Source: Dyella sp. OK004 (GTDB taxonomy: Bacteria; Pseudomonadota; Gammaproteobacteria; Xanthomonadales; Rhodanobacteraceae). Taken from it: a stretch of DNA of 64,000 nt. The notes under the pieces are model-generated. The model had not been told where the DNA came from. It did not search any database and worked only from the letters and a program-made list of their open reading frames with translations. Numbering within the stretch: the stretch's first letter is position 1; each line of letters begins with the position of its first letter. The stretch spans positions 620,001 to 684,000 of the forward strand of contig NZ_FOZI01000002.1 in assembly GCF_900114495.1 (NCBI RefSeq). Reading direction: 5' to 3'. Both the position numbers and the translations under genes were made by a program. Below are positions 28,744 through 37,734 of this stretch, piece after piece.

Positions 28744-29406
28744 TCAGCCGTTCTGTGCGATCGCCTCGGGGCGCTTGGCGCCTGCGAAACGCTTGGCCCA
28801 GTAGGCCTCTTGCAGGCTGTCCACGCGCACGGTCTTGCCGTGCGAGGGCGAATGGATGAACTGGCCGTTGGCGATGTAAATGCCAACGTGCGAAATGCGA
28901 CCGCCACCCTTACGACCGCCGGCTGTACGGAAGAACACCAAGTCACCCGGCTGCATGTCCGCACGGCTGACCTTGAGGCCGGCCAGGAACTGCGAAGCGG
29001 AGTTGGTCGGCAGTTCGAGACCCACAGCGTGGGCGAACACGTAGCGGACGAAACCGCTGCAATCGAAACCGGTGGAAGGATCATGGCCGCCGCGCACATA
29101 ACGGATGTTGCGCAGTTTCATGGCCAGGCTGATCAGGTTGCTGCGAAAGTCGCCGTTGTCATCGGCCTCGGCATCGTCGGCAGCGATCGACTTGTTGCTG
29201 ATGGCCGCCAGACTGGCTGGCATGGCCGACTGTGACAGCACCTGGGCGGGCGCGAAGATCGACAGTTGGTTCAACAGCGGAGGGGTAATCGTGGCGACTG
29301 CCGGGGAAGCGTGCGTCGATTCCGTGGTGGGGCTGGCGAACAGCGGGCCGGAAGCGAGAGCGGCGGCAGCCAACACGGTAAGAGCGGTCAATCGCTTGAT
29401 TGGCAT
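28744..29406 (-). CDS. NlpC/P60 family peptidoglycan endopeptidase
   Basis: A 220-residue exported cysteine peptidase that cuts peptide stems of peptidoglycan (usually gamma-D-Glu-diaminopimelate bonds). The signal peptide is in MPIKRLTALTVLAAAALASG. The catalytic Cys116 is in STGFDCSGFVRYVF, His173 in ISHVGIYI and the third polar residue His185 in FIHSPSHG. I chose the ATG at 29406, with AAGGGGA upstream and an immediate signal sequence; an ATG at 29451 would add 15 polar residues. About 60 low-complexity residues link the signal to the catalytic domain. It is monocistronic with a clear terminator. Confidence 0.9.
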   Translation of the reverse strand: MPIKRLTALTVLAAAALASGPLFASPTTESTHASPAVATITPPLLNQLSIFAPAQVLSQSAMPASLAAISNKSIAADDAEADDNGDFRSNLISLAMKLRNIRYVRGGHDPSTGFDCSGFVRYVFAHAVGLELPTNSASQFLAGLKVSRADMQPGDLVFFRTAGGRKGGGRISHVGIYIANGQFIHSPSHGKTVRVDSLQEAYWAKRFAGAKRPEAIAQNG

Positions 29407-29634
29407 GCGGGAGGAATCCCCTTTGCTGTTCACAGGATTGGCCGTCTGCATTGCTGACGACCGTGACGAAGGTGTGAACTTAGCAAAGCGATGTAGATCG
29501 TATGTTCGATTGAGGTTAACTGAACCCCATCGTTCTAAAAATTTTCTCGACTCACATCCATTTGATTTAAAAGGGAACTAACCAAAAAACCGGCCGCACC
29601 TCACAGAAATTCCGGGCGCTTCCTAACGTTAACG

Positions 29635-30354
29635 CTAGGCATCCGTCCTAACGGAGCGCCGGCCAAAGATGGCCGTGCCTATGCGCACCTCGGTCGCCCC
29701 TTCCGCTATGGCGAGCGGGAAATCGCCGCTCATACCCATGGAAAGACGAGACAGATCGTGGCCCCGGCCCACCGCTTCGTCGCGCAATTCGCGCAAGCGG
29801 CGGAAACAAGCGCGCACCTGCGCGGGATCGTCGGACTGGACAGCTAGAGTCATCAAACCACGGACGCGCAGGGTGGCAAAGCCGCGCAGCTGTTCGAGAA
29901 AAGCTGGCAGCTGCTCGGGCGCCAGGCCGCTTTTGCTTTCTTCGCTGGAGGTCTTCACCTGCACCAGCACATCGATCGCCCGCCCCTCCGACTGCAAGCG
30001 GCGATCCAGCGCTTCGGCCAGCTCCAGCCGGTCGAGCGACTGCACTTCGCTGGCGAGCCGCGCGACGTCCTTGGCCTTGTTGGTCTGCAAGTGACCGATC
30101 ACCACCCACTCAATGCCGCAATCGGCCAGCGGCCCCGCTTTGTCGCGAATCTCCTGCGCCTTGTTCTCACCGAAGCGATGCAGACCGAGCGCCACCGCAT
30201 CACGAATGACGTCGGCGCTGAAGGTCTTGCTGACGGGAAGGATGGAGACCTCGGAGGGATCGCGGCCAGCCGCCCGACACGCATCGTCGACGCGACAACG
30301 AACGTCGGACCAGTTGTCGGCGAGATAGGCGTGGTCGCTGGAAGATGGCGTCAT
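29635..30354 (-). CDS. yggS: YggS/PLPBP family pyridoxal phosphate homeostasis protein
   Basis: A 239-residue cytoplasmic PLP-binding protein of the YggS family, which buffers pyridoxal phosphate and affects amino acid balance without known enzyme activity. LPVSKTFSADVI places the PLP-binding Lys at 43. GLHRFGENKAQEIRDK, WVVIGHLQTNKAKDV and LSMGMSGDFPLAIAEGATEVRIGTAIFG are family signatures in the expected order. In many bacteria yggS lies beside pilT or proC; here its neighbours are the NlpC gene and an M20 peptidase gene, so context adds little. Confidence 0.93.
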   Translation of the reverse strand: MTPSSSDHAYLADNWSDVRCRVDDACRAAGRDPSEVSILPVSKTFSADVIRDAVALGLHRFGENKAQEIRDKAGPLADCGIEWVVIGHLQTNKAKDVARLASEVQSLDRLELAEALDRRLQSEGRAIDVLVQVKTSSEESKSGLAPEQLPAFLEQLRGFATLRVRGLMTLAVQSDDPAQVRACFRRLRELRDEAVGRGHDLSRLSMGMSGDFPLAIAEGATEVRIGTAIFGRRSVRTDA

Positions 30355-30388
30355 GAAACAAGAACCGACCGAATTGGAGAAACCTTCC

Positions 30389-30415
30389 CCCTCCCCTGCG
30401 TGTAGCAGGGGAGGG
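30389..30415. repeat. C/G-rich hairpin repeat between yggS and the M20 gene
   Basis: Perfect 11-bp stem CCCTCCCCTGC/GCAGGGGAGGG with loop GTGTA. The identical arms recur at 62526-62549, and related hairpins sit inside the repeats at 17640 and 62655. A short GGA-repeat tract lies near 30503. The rest of this 173-bp gap holds no gene. Confidence 0.6.
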
Positions 30416-30527
30416 TCGGGGTGGGGTCAAGCCCCACAAGCCGTGTAACGTCTTCGCAAGGGCTCATCCCCTCCCAACACGGGACTGGCTTCGAATCGCA
30501 AGCAGGAGGAGGAGGAGGAGCGAGGCA

Positions 30528-31952
30528 TCAAGCCTTGCCGGCCTGCTCGAAGTGGCGTGCCACCACTTCCGCTACCACCATGCTCACCTTCTTGCCGGTG
30601 GGGATGTGCAGAAATTCGTTCGGACCGTGTGCATTGGAATGTGGGCCAAGCACACCGGTGATGAGGAACTGTGCCTTGGGGAATTTTTCGCCCAGCATGC
30701 CCATGAAGGGAATGCTGCCGCCCTCGCCCATGTACGCCGCCGGTGCGCCGAAATAATTCTGCGAGGCCTCGGCCACTACTTGCTCCAGCCACGGCGACAG
30801 CTGCGGCGCATTCCAGCCGCTGCCGTCCTTCTCCAGCTTGAAGGTGACCTTGGCGCCGTACGGCGGATCCTTCTCCAGCAACTGCTTGACGAACTGGCCG
30901 GCCTTGCCGCCACTAAGGGTCGGCGGCACGCGCAGACTGAGCTTCACCGCGGTCTTCGGACGCAGTACGTTGCCGGCGCTTTCCAGCGGCGGCAGACCAT
31001 CCGCACCGGTCACCGCGAGCTGCGGACGCCAGGTGCGGTTGAGCACCAACTCGGTCAGATCGGTGGTCACCGGCTTCATGCCTTCGACGAACGGGAACTT
31101 GTCGTATACCGCCGTGCCGAGTACTTCAGCCGACTTCTTGGCCTGCTCGATACGCTGCGGCGGAATCTCGACGTACAGCTCTTTCGGCTTGATCGTGCCG
31201 GTTTCCGGATCTTCCAGGCGCGACAGCAGATCGCGAAGAATGCGGAAGCTTGAAGGCACTACGCCCGAGGCATCGCCCGAGTGCACGCCCTCTTCCAGCA
31301 CCTGCACGCTCAGCTCACCACCGGTCATGCCGCGCAGCGACGTGGTCAGCCACAGCTGGTCGTAGTTGCCACAACCGGAGTCCAGGCACACCACCAGGGA
31401 CGGGTTGCCGATGCGGTCGGCCAGATGGTCGACGTAATACGGCAGGTCGTAGCTGCCCGACTCTTCGCAGGCTTCGATCAGCACCACACAGCGCGCGTGC
31501 GGGATGCCCTGTTCGTGCAGCGCCAGCAACGCGGCCAGCGAACCGAAGATCGCGTAACCGTCATCGGCGCCACCGCGGCCGTAGAGCTTGTCGCCCTTCA
31601 GCACCGGCGTCCACGGACCGAGGCCTTCAGCCCAGCCGGTCATCTCCGGCTGTTTGTCGAGATGGCCGTAAAGCACCACGGTGTCGTCGCTCTGGCCGGG
31701 CACTTCGATGTAGATCAGCGGCGTGCGGCCTTCGAGGCGCACCACTTCCAGGGTCGCGCCCGGCAGCGAGGAAAGCTTGGAACGCGCCCAGGTTCCCATC
31801 AGCTTCACTGCGGCATCCATGTAGCCGTGCTCCACCCACTTCGGATCGAACATCGGCGACTTGTTGGGAATACGGATGTACTCCACCAGCTGAGGCACGA
31901 TCTCGTCATCCCACAGTCCGCTGACAAATTTGGAAAGACGGGCGGTATCCAT
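30528..31952 (-). CDS. M20 family dipeptidase/metallopeptidase
   Basis: A 474-residue cytoplasmic zinc peptidase of the M20 CNDP-like group. Metal ligands are visible: H97 in LYGHLDKQP, D130 in GRGGADDGY, E163-E164 in EACEESGS, then D in CLDSGCGNYD and a C-terminal His in GPHSNAHGPNE. The lid/dimer domain lies between, with MTGGELSVQVLEEGVHSGDASG. It probably cleaves dipeptides or short acyl-amino acids. It runs in the same direction as yggS, 173 bp downstream of it, with repeat hairpins between, so it likely has its own promoter. Confidence 0.9.
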   Translation of the reverse strand: MDTARLSKFVSGLWDDEIVPQLVEYIRIPNKSPMFDPKWVEHGYMDAAVKLMGTWARSKLSSLPGATLEVVRLEGRTPLIYIEVPGQSDDTVVLYGHLDKQPEMTGWAEGLGPWTPVLKGDKLYGRGGADDGYAIFGSLAALLALHEQGIPHARCVVLIEACEESGSYDLPYYVDHLADRIGNPSLVVCLDSGCGNYDQLWLTTSLRGMTGGELSVQVLEEGVHSGDASGVVPSSFRILRDLLSRLEDPETGTIKPKELYVEIPPQRIEQAKKSAEVLGTAVYDKFPFVEGMKPVTTDLTELVLNRTWRPQLAVTGADGLPPLESAGNVLRPKTAVKLSLRVPPTLSGGKAGQFVKQLLEKDPPYGAKVTFKLEKDGSGWNAPQLSPWLEQVVAEASQNYFGAPAAYMGEGGSIPFMGMLGEKFPKAQFLITGVLGPHSNAHGPNEFLHIPTGKKVSMVVAEVVARHFEQAGKA

Positions 31953-32165
31953 GGGCGACTCCTGTAGATCGGGAAAGCGGCGATTGTATCAGTGCGATCC
32001 ATGGTGCCTGGCTCAGGCCCACAGCCGCGTAGGGCGCGGCGCACAGATAGAAAGGCACACGACGCACTCGAAAGCCGCGGCCGCGCCGGCTTTCGGCGGC
32101 CGATCCAGCGGGCAAGGTGATGCGACGGCGCGCAGACGCCGTCCTTCCAACCTCAGGAGACCACC

Positions 32166-32504
32166 ATGCTTCGCAAACTCGCTGCCTTCGCCCTTGCCCT
32201 GGCTTTCACCCTTCCACTGCAGGCTGCCACCCCGGTCAACGTCAATAACGCAGATGCGACCACCATCGCCAAAGCGCTGGACGGCATCGGCCCGGCCAAG
32301 GCGGCCGCCATCGTCGCCTGGCGCGACGAGCACGGACCGTTCAAAAGCGTGGACGAGGTAGGCCAGATCAAGGGCGTCGGCACCTCCCTACTGGAGCGCA
32401 ACCGCGCCGCCATCCTGCTCTCAGGCGGCGATACCGCAGCCGACACTCCCGCCAAGGCAAAGAAGGCTAAAGCCAAGAAAAAGCCTGCCGAAACCGAGGA
32501 GTAA
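32166..32504 (+). CDS. Secreted ComEA-like helix-hairpin-helix protein
   Basis: A 112-residue protein with signal peptide (LAAFALALAFTLPLQA) and a ComEA-type tandem helix-hairpin-helix: VNVNNADATTIAKALDGIG, AAAIVAWRDEHGPF and QIKGVGTSLLERNR. It ends in a Lys/Ala-rich tail (AKKAKAKKKP) that adds positive charge. Periplasmic ComEA proteins bind incoming DNA during natural transformation and ratchet it through the outer membrane. Type IV minor pilin genes elsewhere in the window fit natural competence, but a DNA-binding role here is inferred from the fold. Confidence 0.82.
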   Translation: MLRKLAAFALALAFTLPLQAATPVNVNNADATTIAKALDGIGPAKAAAIVAWRDEHGPFKSVDEVGQIKGVGTSLLERNRAAILLSGGDTAADTPAKAKKAKAKKKPAETEE

Positions 32505-32608
32505 GCTGGTCCGAACAGCTTTGTCTCCGCAACCGGCATGGCCCTGGCGGGCGGTGCCGGTTGCGCTACACTCGCCCGCCATATTCCTTGCCCCTGGCCC
32601 CAGCCGTA

Positions 32609-33085
32609 ATGATCCTTCCGCGTTACCGCATTGCCGCCTCAACGATTGGCGGCGCTGGCAAGGGGTTGTTTTTGGAGGAAAACGTGGCCGCCGGGCGCAT
32701 CGTTACCGCGCCAGACGCCATTGACCGCACCTGGCGCTACGCGGAGCTCACCGGCTCGCCGGAGCTGAGTTCCCAGCTCTACGCCAGCGCCCGCTGGTTC
32801 GAGGACCGCTACACGGTGTCCCCGGACTGGCCCGACGAGTGCTTTATCAACCATAGCTTCGACCCCACCGGCCTGTGGCACCTGGGCTTTGTATTCGCCC
32901 TGCGCGAGCTGTCTGCCGGCACCGAAATCACCGTGGATTACCGCCACCTGCTGCCGCCCGGCCAGGAAGAGGACTTTATCGACACGGCCACTGGTGAGAA
33001 AATCATTGGCTTGCCGTGGGCCGAGAGCCTCGCCCTGAGTACCCGCGCCCTATCCAGTCTGTTGGGTGGCTTGCCCGCCCTTTGA
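32609..33085 (+). CDS. SET domain-containing protein
   Basis: A 158-residue protein consisting almost only of a SET fold. Visible are STIGGAGKGLFLEENVAAG at the start, DECFINHSFDPT (the NHS motif that binds S-adenosylmethionine) and LSAGTEITVDYRH (EITxDY). SET proteins methylate lysine; bacterial targets are mostly unknown. I chose the ATG at 32609 because the frame upstream opens only at a TTG. It is followed by a GNAT acetyltransferase gene seven bases downstream, so both may be cotranscribed. Confidence 0.8.
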   Translation: MILPRYRIAASTIGGAGKGLFLEENVAAGRIVTAPDAIDRTWRYAELTGSPELSSQLYASARWFEDRYTVSPDWPDECFINHSFDPTGLWHLGFVFALRELSAGTEITVDYRHLLPPGQEEDFIDTATGEKIIGLPWAESLALSTRALSSLLGGLPAL

Positions 33086-33092
33086 TGCCGTG

Positions 33093-33632
33093 ATGTTCGA
33101 TATCCCGACCCTCGAAACCGCACGCCTGCGCCTTACCGCGCTTTCCGCCCGCCACTTCGACGACTACGCCGCGATGCTGGCCGACCCCACCAGCACCCGT
33201 TGGGTGGGCGATGGCGAACCGCTCGATCGCGGCCACGCCTGGCGTTCCCTCGCGATGCTGCTTGGCCATTGGCAGTTGCGTGGCTACGGCATGTGGGCGC
33301 TGGAGCGGAAAGACACCGGAGAATTCATCGGCCGCGTCGGCCTGATGAATCCGGAAGGCTGGCCGGGCATCGAACTCGGCTGGATGCTCAAGTCGGAGTC
33401 GCGCCATCACGGCTACGCCACCGAAGCCTGCGCCGCGGTACTCGACTACGCGTGGAACCAGCTACATGCACAGCGCGTGATCAGTCTGGTGCGCGTCGGC
33501 AATGAAGCCTCCGACCGCCTGGCCGAGCGCCTCGGCGGCGAACATATCGAAGACATGGATTTCTGCGGCAGCTACAACCACGTGTTCGCTTACTACCCGC
33601 CCTATCGCGAGTCGCGCCGAGCCTACGCATGA
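33093..33632 (+). CDS. GNAT family N-acetyltransferase (RimJ/RimL-like)
   Basis: A 179-residue acetyltransferase starting MFDIPTLETARLRLTALS, the usual opening of RimJ/RimL-type GNATs. The acetyl-CoA motif A region is LGWMLKSESRHHGYATEAC and motif B is NEASDRLAERLGGEH. These enzymes acetylate protein N-termini or small amines; the substrate is unknown. I chose the ATG at 33093 rather than a GTG at 33066 inside the end of the SET gene. Its stop overlaps the hutD start as ATGA. Confidence 0.85.
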   Translation: MFDIPTLETARLRLTALSARHFDDYAAMLADPTSTRWVGDGEPLDRGHAWRSLAMLLGHWQLRGYGMWALERKDTGEFIGRVGLMNPEGWPGIELGWMLKSESRHHGYATEACAAVLDYAWNQLHAQRVISLVRVGNEASDRLAERLGGEHIEDMDFCGSYNHVFAYYPPYRESRRAYA

Positions 33633-34210
33633 GCACGTTCCGCCGCGTGCCCGCCGAGGCGCTGCGCGCGGAGCCCTGGGCCAACGGCGGCGGCACCACC
33701 ACGGTGCTGGACAGTGGCCCTGCAACGACGGACTGGCAGTGGCGCCTGAGCATCGCGCAGCTTGATCGCGATGCCGACTTCTCCGCACTTCCCGGTGTGC
33801 GTCGCCAGTTCGCTACGCTGGATGCACCGCTGACTTTACATTTTCCGGACGGTACGGATCGGCCGCTGCTGCGGCTTGGCATCGCCCGTTTTGACGGTGA
33901 AGCAGCACCACGCGCCGAGCTGACCAACGGCCCCACGCGCGCCTTCAACCTGATGCTTCGTGACGACATCGAAGGCGAACTGGTGGTTCGTCCATTGACG
34001 GGAGCCATGTTGCTGCCGGCTTCTTCCCAGTCGCACTGGTTCGTGCACATGCTCGCGGGACAGGCCCAGATACACGCAGGCCCTGAAGCAACGAGCGTCG
34101 CCCAGGGCGACTCGATATGGATCGATACCCAAACGAGCGAACGTCTGCGTATCGATGGCGGCGGCGAAATCGTGCTTGTGCGTTTGGACGTCCATCCTGC
34201 GGAAGGATGA
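33629..34210 (+). CDS. HutD/Ves family cupin-like protein
   Basis: A 193-residue protein with the family signature EPWANGGGTTTVLD near residue 15 and a beta-rich cupin-like body (WRLSIAQLDRDADFSALPGV, FVHMLAGQAQIHAG). HutD-family proteins are found with histidine utilisation genes, where they may limit pathway flux, but here no hut genes are near. It overlaps the GNAT gene by 4 bp (ATGA). It is an orphan HutD/Ves homologue with unknown function. Confidence 0.82.
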   Translation: MSTFRRVPAEALRAEPWANGGGTTTVLDSGPATTDWQWRLSIAQLDRDADFSALPGVRRQFATLDAPLTLHFPDGTDRPLLRLGIARFDGEAAPRAELTNGPTRAFNLMLRDDIEGELVVRPLTGAMLLPASSQSHWFVHMLAGQAQIHAGPEATSVAQGDSIWIDTQTSERLRIDGGGEIVLVRLDVHPAEG

Positions 34211-34218
34211 CTGCTTCT

Positions 34219-34385
34219 GTAGGAGCGCACCCTGTGCGCGAAACGGCCCGACAGGGCCGAGCTCTTCAGTCAGTAAGCAGTGGCATTCAAAAGCGGCCCT
34301 GCTATCGCAGGGCTTTCATTCGGGCGGCTAACGCCGTGCAAACCGGCAGTTCTGCCGGTTCGTCGCGCACAGGGTGCGCTCCTAC
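34219..34385. repeat. BIME-like element with perfect 23-bp terminal inverted repeats
   Basis: A 23-bp sequence at 34219-34241 (starting GTAGGAGCGCACCC) is repeated exactly inverted at 34363-34385. Between them are three perfect hairpins: CGGCCC/GGGCCG near 34245, GCCCTGC/GCAGGGC near 34295 and AACCGGCAG/CTGCCGGTT at about 34341-34360. GTAGGAGCGCACC-type sequences are common REP motifs in gammaproteobacteria. It sits between two convergent genes and contains no ORF. It is a candidate non-autonomous element mobilised by a RAYT-type transposase elsewhere in the genome. Confidence 0.75.
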
Positions 34386-34478
34386 GGCGCTGCATCCACG
34401 ATAGGTTGTGAACTGGCTCGCCTAAAGCCGAGTCAGACCCTACAGATCGACATCCCATCGAGAATATCCTGGACCGGC

Positions 34479-35381
34479 TCAATACCCTGCCCGCCGCCCG
34501 CCGGCCAGCGAGCGCGCCACTTCGGCCAGCGCGAATAGACGCGCGATGCGCGTCCAGCCGATCGCCGCCACCACCAATTGGCTGAGCAGGAAGGCCAGCA
34601 GCAATCCCAGCCCGCCCACTGCCGTGGTATGCGCACGCGCCACACCGAGGGTAAAGGCGATACCAAAACCGATCGCAGTGATCAGGACATAGCCAAACAG
34701 GCTGCTGAACGGACGACGCAACAACTGCATCACACCACGCCCAATTGCCACTGTCGCCGAGCGCAGGCCAGTGTCGGCGATGAAGGCTGCGCGGCCGGAT
34801 TCAACGATCACCTGTGCCAGCACGACCACCAGGCCGAGCAGCCACGCCGTCAGGTGCTTGGCGGAGGCCGCCTGCGATTCCAACATCGCGACATCGATCT
34901 TGTCGTCAAGCAGGTTCATGCCGGTCTTCACCAAAAATGCAGCAGCGGCATACGGCACCAACGACCACAACATCAGTCGGAACATGCGGCCGTATTCCAC
35001 CACGCCACTCTGCAGCAGATGGCCGAAACCCAGCGGACGCCCCGCACGGCCACTGCCGACGATCATGCCGTTGAGCAGCGGCGTCAGCAGCAAGGTGATC
35101 AGCAGCGCGGCGAAGAAGGCGCCGGTCAGCGCGCCATCGCTGCTGCCGAGCTCGCGCACGGTATCGCCAAACATCATGGCGTCGAACTGGCGCCCCCAGG
35201 CATCAGCATGCACCGAGTGATCCAGCAGGCCGCCCAGTGCATGCAGCAGCGGCAGACCCACCGCCACTGCAGGCAACAACATCAGCAGCACCCACAGCAG
35301 CAGTAGCCGCCACTGCAGCGCGGCGAACGGAGCACCCAGCAAGGCACCGAAGGCGACACGACGGGAATTTTTGTAGGCCAT
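34479..35381 (-). CDS. Multi-pass membrane protein of unknown function
   Basis: A 300-residue protein with about six hydrophobic segments (for example LLLLWVLLMLLPAVAVGLPLL, FFAALLITLLLTPLLNGMIVG and LGLLLAFLLSQLVVAAIGW). The start ATG at 35381 overlaps the stop of the M1 peptidase gene as TGATG, so translation is coupled. I recognise no motif that gives a function. The pairing suggests it serves as membrane partner or accessory of that peptidase. Confidence 0.75.
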   Translation of the reverse strand: MAYKNSRRVAFGALLGAPFAALQWRLLLLWVLLMLLPAVAVGLPLLHALGGLLDHSVHADAWGRQFDAMMFGDTVRELGSSDGALTGAFFAALLITLLLTPLLNGMIVGSGRAGRPLGFGHLLQSGVVEYGRMFRLMLWSLVPYAAAAFLVKTGMNLLDDKIDVAMLESQAASAKHLTAWLLGLVVVLAQVIVESGRAAFIADTGLRSATVAIGRGVMQLLRRPFSSLFGYVLITAIGFGIAFTLGVARAHTTAVGGLGLLLAFLLSQLVVAAIGWTRIARLFALAEVARSLAGGRRAGY

Positions 35382-37642
35382 CACAGCGTCACCAGGAAGG
35401 AGTAGAAGGCCTGCAGCAGGGCCGTGACATCGGCAGTCCAGCGTCGCGACGCGGCCGTATTGCCCTTGGCCGTGCGGCTGTCGTTGAGCTTGTTGGCGTC
35501 AAGCAGGATCTTCTGCTCGGGATCCAGTTCGGCCGACACCACCTTGGATGGCTTGTCGAACACGAAGCGCGCCCAGCGTCGCTGATCGTTCCAGTGCACA
35601 TCCTCGCTGCTGCCGTCGGCGAACTTCACGCGCAGCAACTGCGCTACCGGCGCGCCCTGCCGTACTACGGTGACGGTGACGCGCCAGGGGAAGGGCCCCT
35701 CGCCGGGCTTGGCGTTCGGGTGTGCCTTGTCCCAGGCGTCGCGCTGCTTGTCGATCTGCTTTTCCAGCTCGACGGCAACCACTTCGTTGCGCTTGCCGCC
35801 CTTGTCCGTCACGCCCGACAGCGGCAGCACTTCTTCGTTGTCGATGGACGCCACGCGATCGTCCACGAAGGCGGTGCCATAGACGTATTGATCGAAGATC
35901 TCGTTGACGTTCTTGGCGTCGCCGGACACATCGATCAACGTGGCGCGCAGATCCGCGACAGAGGGATGTCGGAAATGCCAGCGCTTGTAGTACTCGCGGA
36001 AGGCGCGCTCCATCACCGGTTTTCCCAGGCGTTCCTCCAGATCGTGCATGGCCGTGGCGGTGCGCGAATACACCGTGCCATAGCTGCTACTGGAGAAGCG
36101 GTTCCAGGCGTTTTCGCTGAGCGGGTCGTACGGCGACTTCAGGCCTGCGCCCATGCGCTCCTGCACGAACACATCCATCGATGGCCGGACACCGATGCGC
36201 GCCGCCCACGAACTCGGCACCAGGATGCGTTGGTTGCGCTCACGCAGCATGCGCTCGTCCCAATATTCGTTGAGGCCCTCGTCCAGCATCGGTTCCTCGA
36301 ACTCGTTCGAGGCGAGCAGGCCGTAGAAATAGCCGTGGCCAAACTCATGGATGGTGACGAAGTCAATCTCCCACTGGTCCGACGTACGCGCATCGATCTC
36401 GGCATAGCCTTCTGCCGTGAAAAAGGTCGGGTATTCCATGCCGCCCGCTTCGGCCGCGTTGTATGGCGGCACCACCGCCGTCACCGTGCGATAGGGATAC
36501 GCGCCCAGCGTGTTCGAGAAGTAACCGAGCGAATCGATGGTCGCCTTCAGCACCGGCTGCGCACTCGCCGTGTACTCGGTCGGATAGATCACGCGCACCG
36601 CGACCTTGGGGCTGCCTGGCCCGGTGTAACTGCCATCCAGCGTCTTGAAGCCCTTGCCGGCAACCCAGGCGAAGTCGTGCACATCACCCTGCACGAAGTG
36701 ATACGTGGTTTTGCCATTGCCCTGCACCGGGTCTCCCTGCTGCTCGCCCACCGCGCCGACGGTGTAGTCGGAGGGCACGGTCAGGCGTACGTCGTAGCTG
36801 CCAAAATCGGCATAGAACTCACTGTTGAAGTGGAACTCGTGCGCGTTCCACTGCACCTCGGTGGCGCCACGTTCGCCCGGCAGTTCCAGCACGGCGATCT
36901 TGGGAAACCATTGCGCGACCAGGTTGAAGTCGCCCCACCAGCCGGTGCGCTCGACAACGCGCGGCAGTTGGCTGAGGAAATCGATATCCAGGGTCAGCGT
37001 CTCGCCCGCGGGCACCGGCTGCGCCAGATCGACGCGCACCACCGTTTCGTCAGTCTTCGGGCCACCGTCCGGCTGCACGAAACTCCACTTCAGCGAAGCA
37101 TTGCCCTGCTGCACGCGCTGGAGATCGATCCAGCCCCATTGCCCTTTCTTCAGCACCGCCGCACCGCGCGAACGGCCGTGGGCGGTAAGCACGCGGCGCT
37201 CGCCGAAAAAGGTGCTGCCTTCGTTCTTGAAGGCGTTGAGGTAGAGATGCAAATAGACGCTGCGTACCGCGCGGTCGCTGCGGTTGCGCCAGGTCATCTG
37301 CTGCTTGCCGGTCACCGCGTGCTTGGCCGCGTCCAGCTCTGCATCGATGCGATAGCTCACCACCCGGTCGGACAGGGTCGACTCGCTGCCGGTGCGCTCG
37401 CCGCCCCAGGCATTCGGTGCGCTGGGCGTTCTTACACCGGCCGCATTGCCGTGGACGAGGGGGATTTCCGCTATGTCCGCTGCCGGCGCTTCAGATGCAG
37501 GTGCGGCGACCGCTGGCTTGGTATCCGCCGCTTTTGTCGCGGCTGGCGGAGCCGCAGCGTCCTGTGCCATGCCATGCCAGGAGACGGCGACCAACGCCAT
37601 CGCCACCCCAAGGCTGCCCGCCAAGCCCCATCGCTTCCGCAT
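35381..37642 (-). CDS. M1 family zinc aminopeptidase-like protein, exported
   Basis: A 753-residue M1 metallopeptidase. The N-terminus MRKRWGLAGSLGVAMALVAV is a signal sequence, followed by an Ala/Pro-rich linker to about residue 80. The core shows AGGMEYPTFF (GxMEN-like, residues 400-404), zinc motif HEFGH at 432-436 and the third ligand Glu in MLDEGLNEYW, 19 residues after the second His. I chose the ATG at 37642 because GGGGAGA precedes it; an upstream GTG/ATG frame reaching 37705 lacks this. It probably acts in the periplasm on peptides. The following membrane protein gene overlaps its stop. Confidence 0.9.
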   Translation of the reverse strand: MRKRWGLAGSLGVAMALVAVSWHGMAQDAAAPPAATKAADTKPAVAAPASEAPAADIAEIPLVHGNAAGVRTPSAPNAWGGERTGSESTLSDRVVSYRIDAELDAAKHAVTGKQQMTWRNRSDRAVRSVYLHLYLNAFKNEGSTFFGERRVLTAHGRSRGAAVLKKGQWGWIDLQRVQQGNASLKWSFVQPDGGPKTDETVVRVDLAQPVPAGETLTLDIDFLSQLPRVVERTGWWGDFNLVAQWFPKIAVLELPGERGATEVQWNAHEFHFNSEFYADFGSYDVRLTVPSDYTVGAVGEQQGDPVQGNGKTTYHFVQGDVHDFAWVAGKGFKTLDGSYTGPGSPKVAVRVIYPTEYTASAQPVLKATIDSLGYFSNTLGAYPYRTVTAVVPPYNAAEAGGMEYPTFFTAEGYAEIDARTSDQWEIDFVTIHEFGHGYFYGLLASNEFEEPMLDEGLNEYWDERMLRERNQRILVPSSWAARIGVRPSMDVFVQERMGAGLKSPYDPLSENAWNRFSSSSYGTVYSRTATAMHDLEERLGKPVMERAFREYYKRWHFRHPSVADLRATLIDVSGDAKNVNEIFDQYVYGTAFVDDRVASIDNEEVLPLSGVTDKGGKRNEVVAVELEKQIDKQRDAWDKAHPNAKPGEGPFPWRVTVTVVRQGAPVAQLLRVKFADGSSEDVHWNDQRRWARFVFDKPSKVVSAELDPEQKILLDANKLNDSRTAKGNTAASRRWTADVTALLQAFYSFLVTL

Positions 37643-37734
37643 CGTGATGTCTCCCCGAAACCTGATGCAGGTTGCGCCATGAACGCCGATCGAGGCATAG
37701 GCCAAAGGTCACGACGCAAACCCTCACGTCGCAC

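Noticed and set aside
30495-30522. GGA-rich tract as a microsatellite-type phase-variation repeat
   Set aside because: Only about five units, outside any coding sequence and not placed in an obvious promoter.
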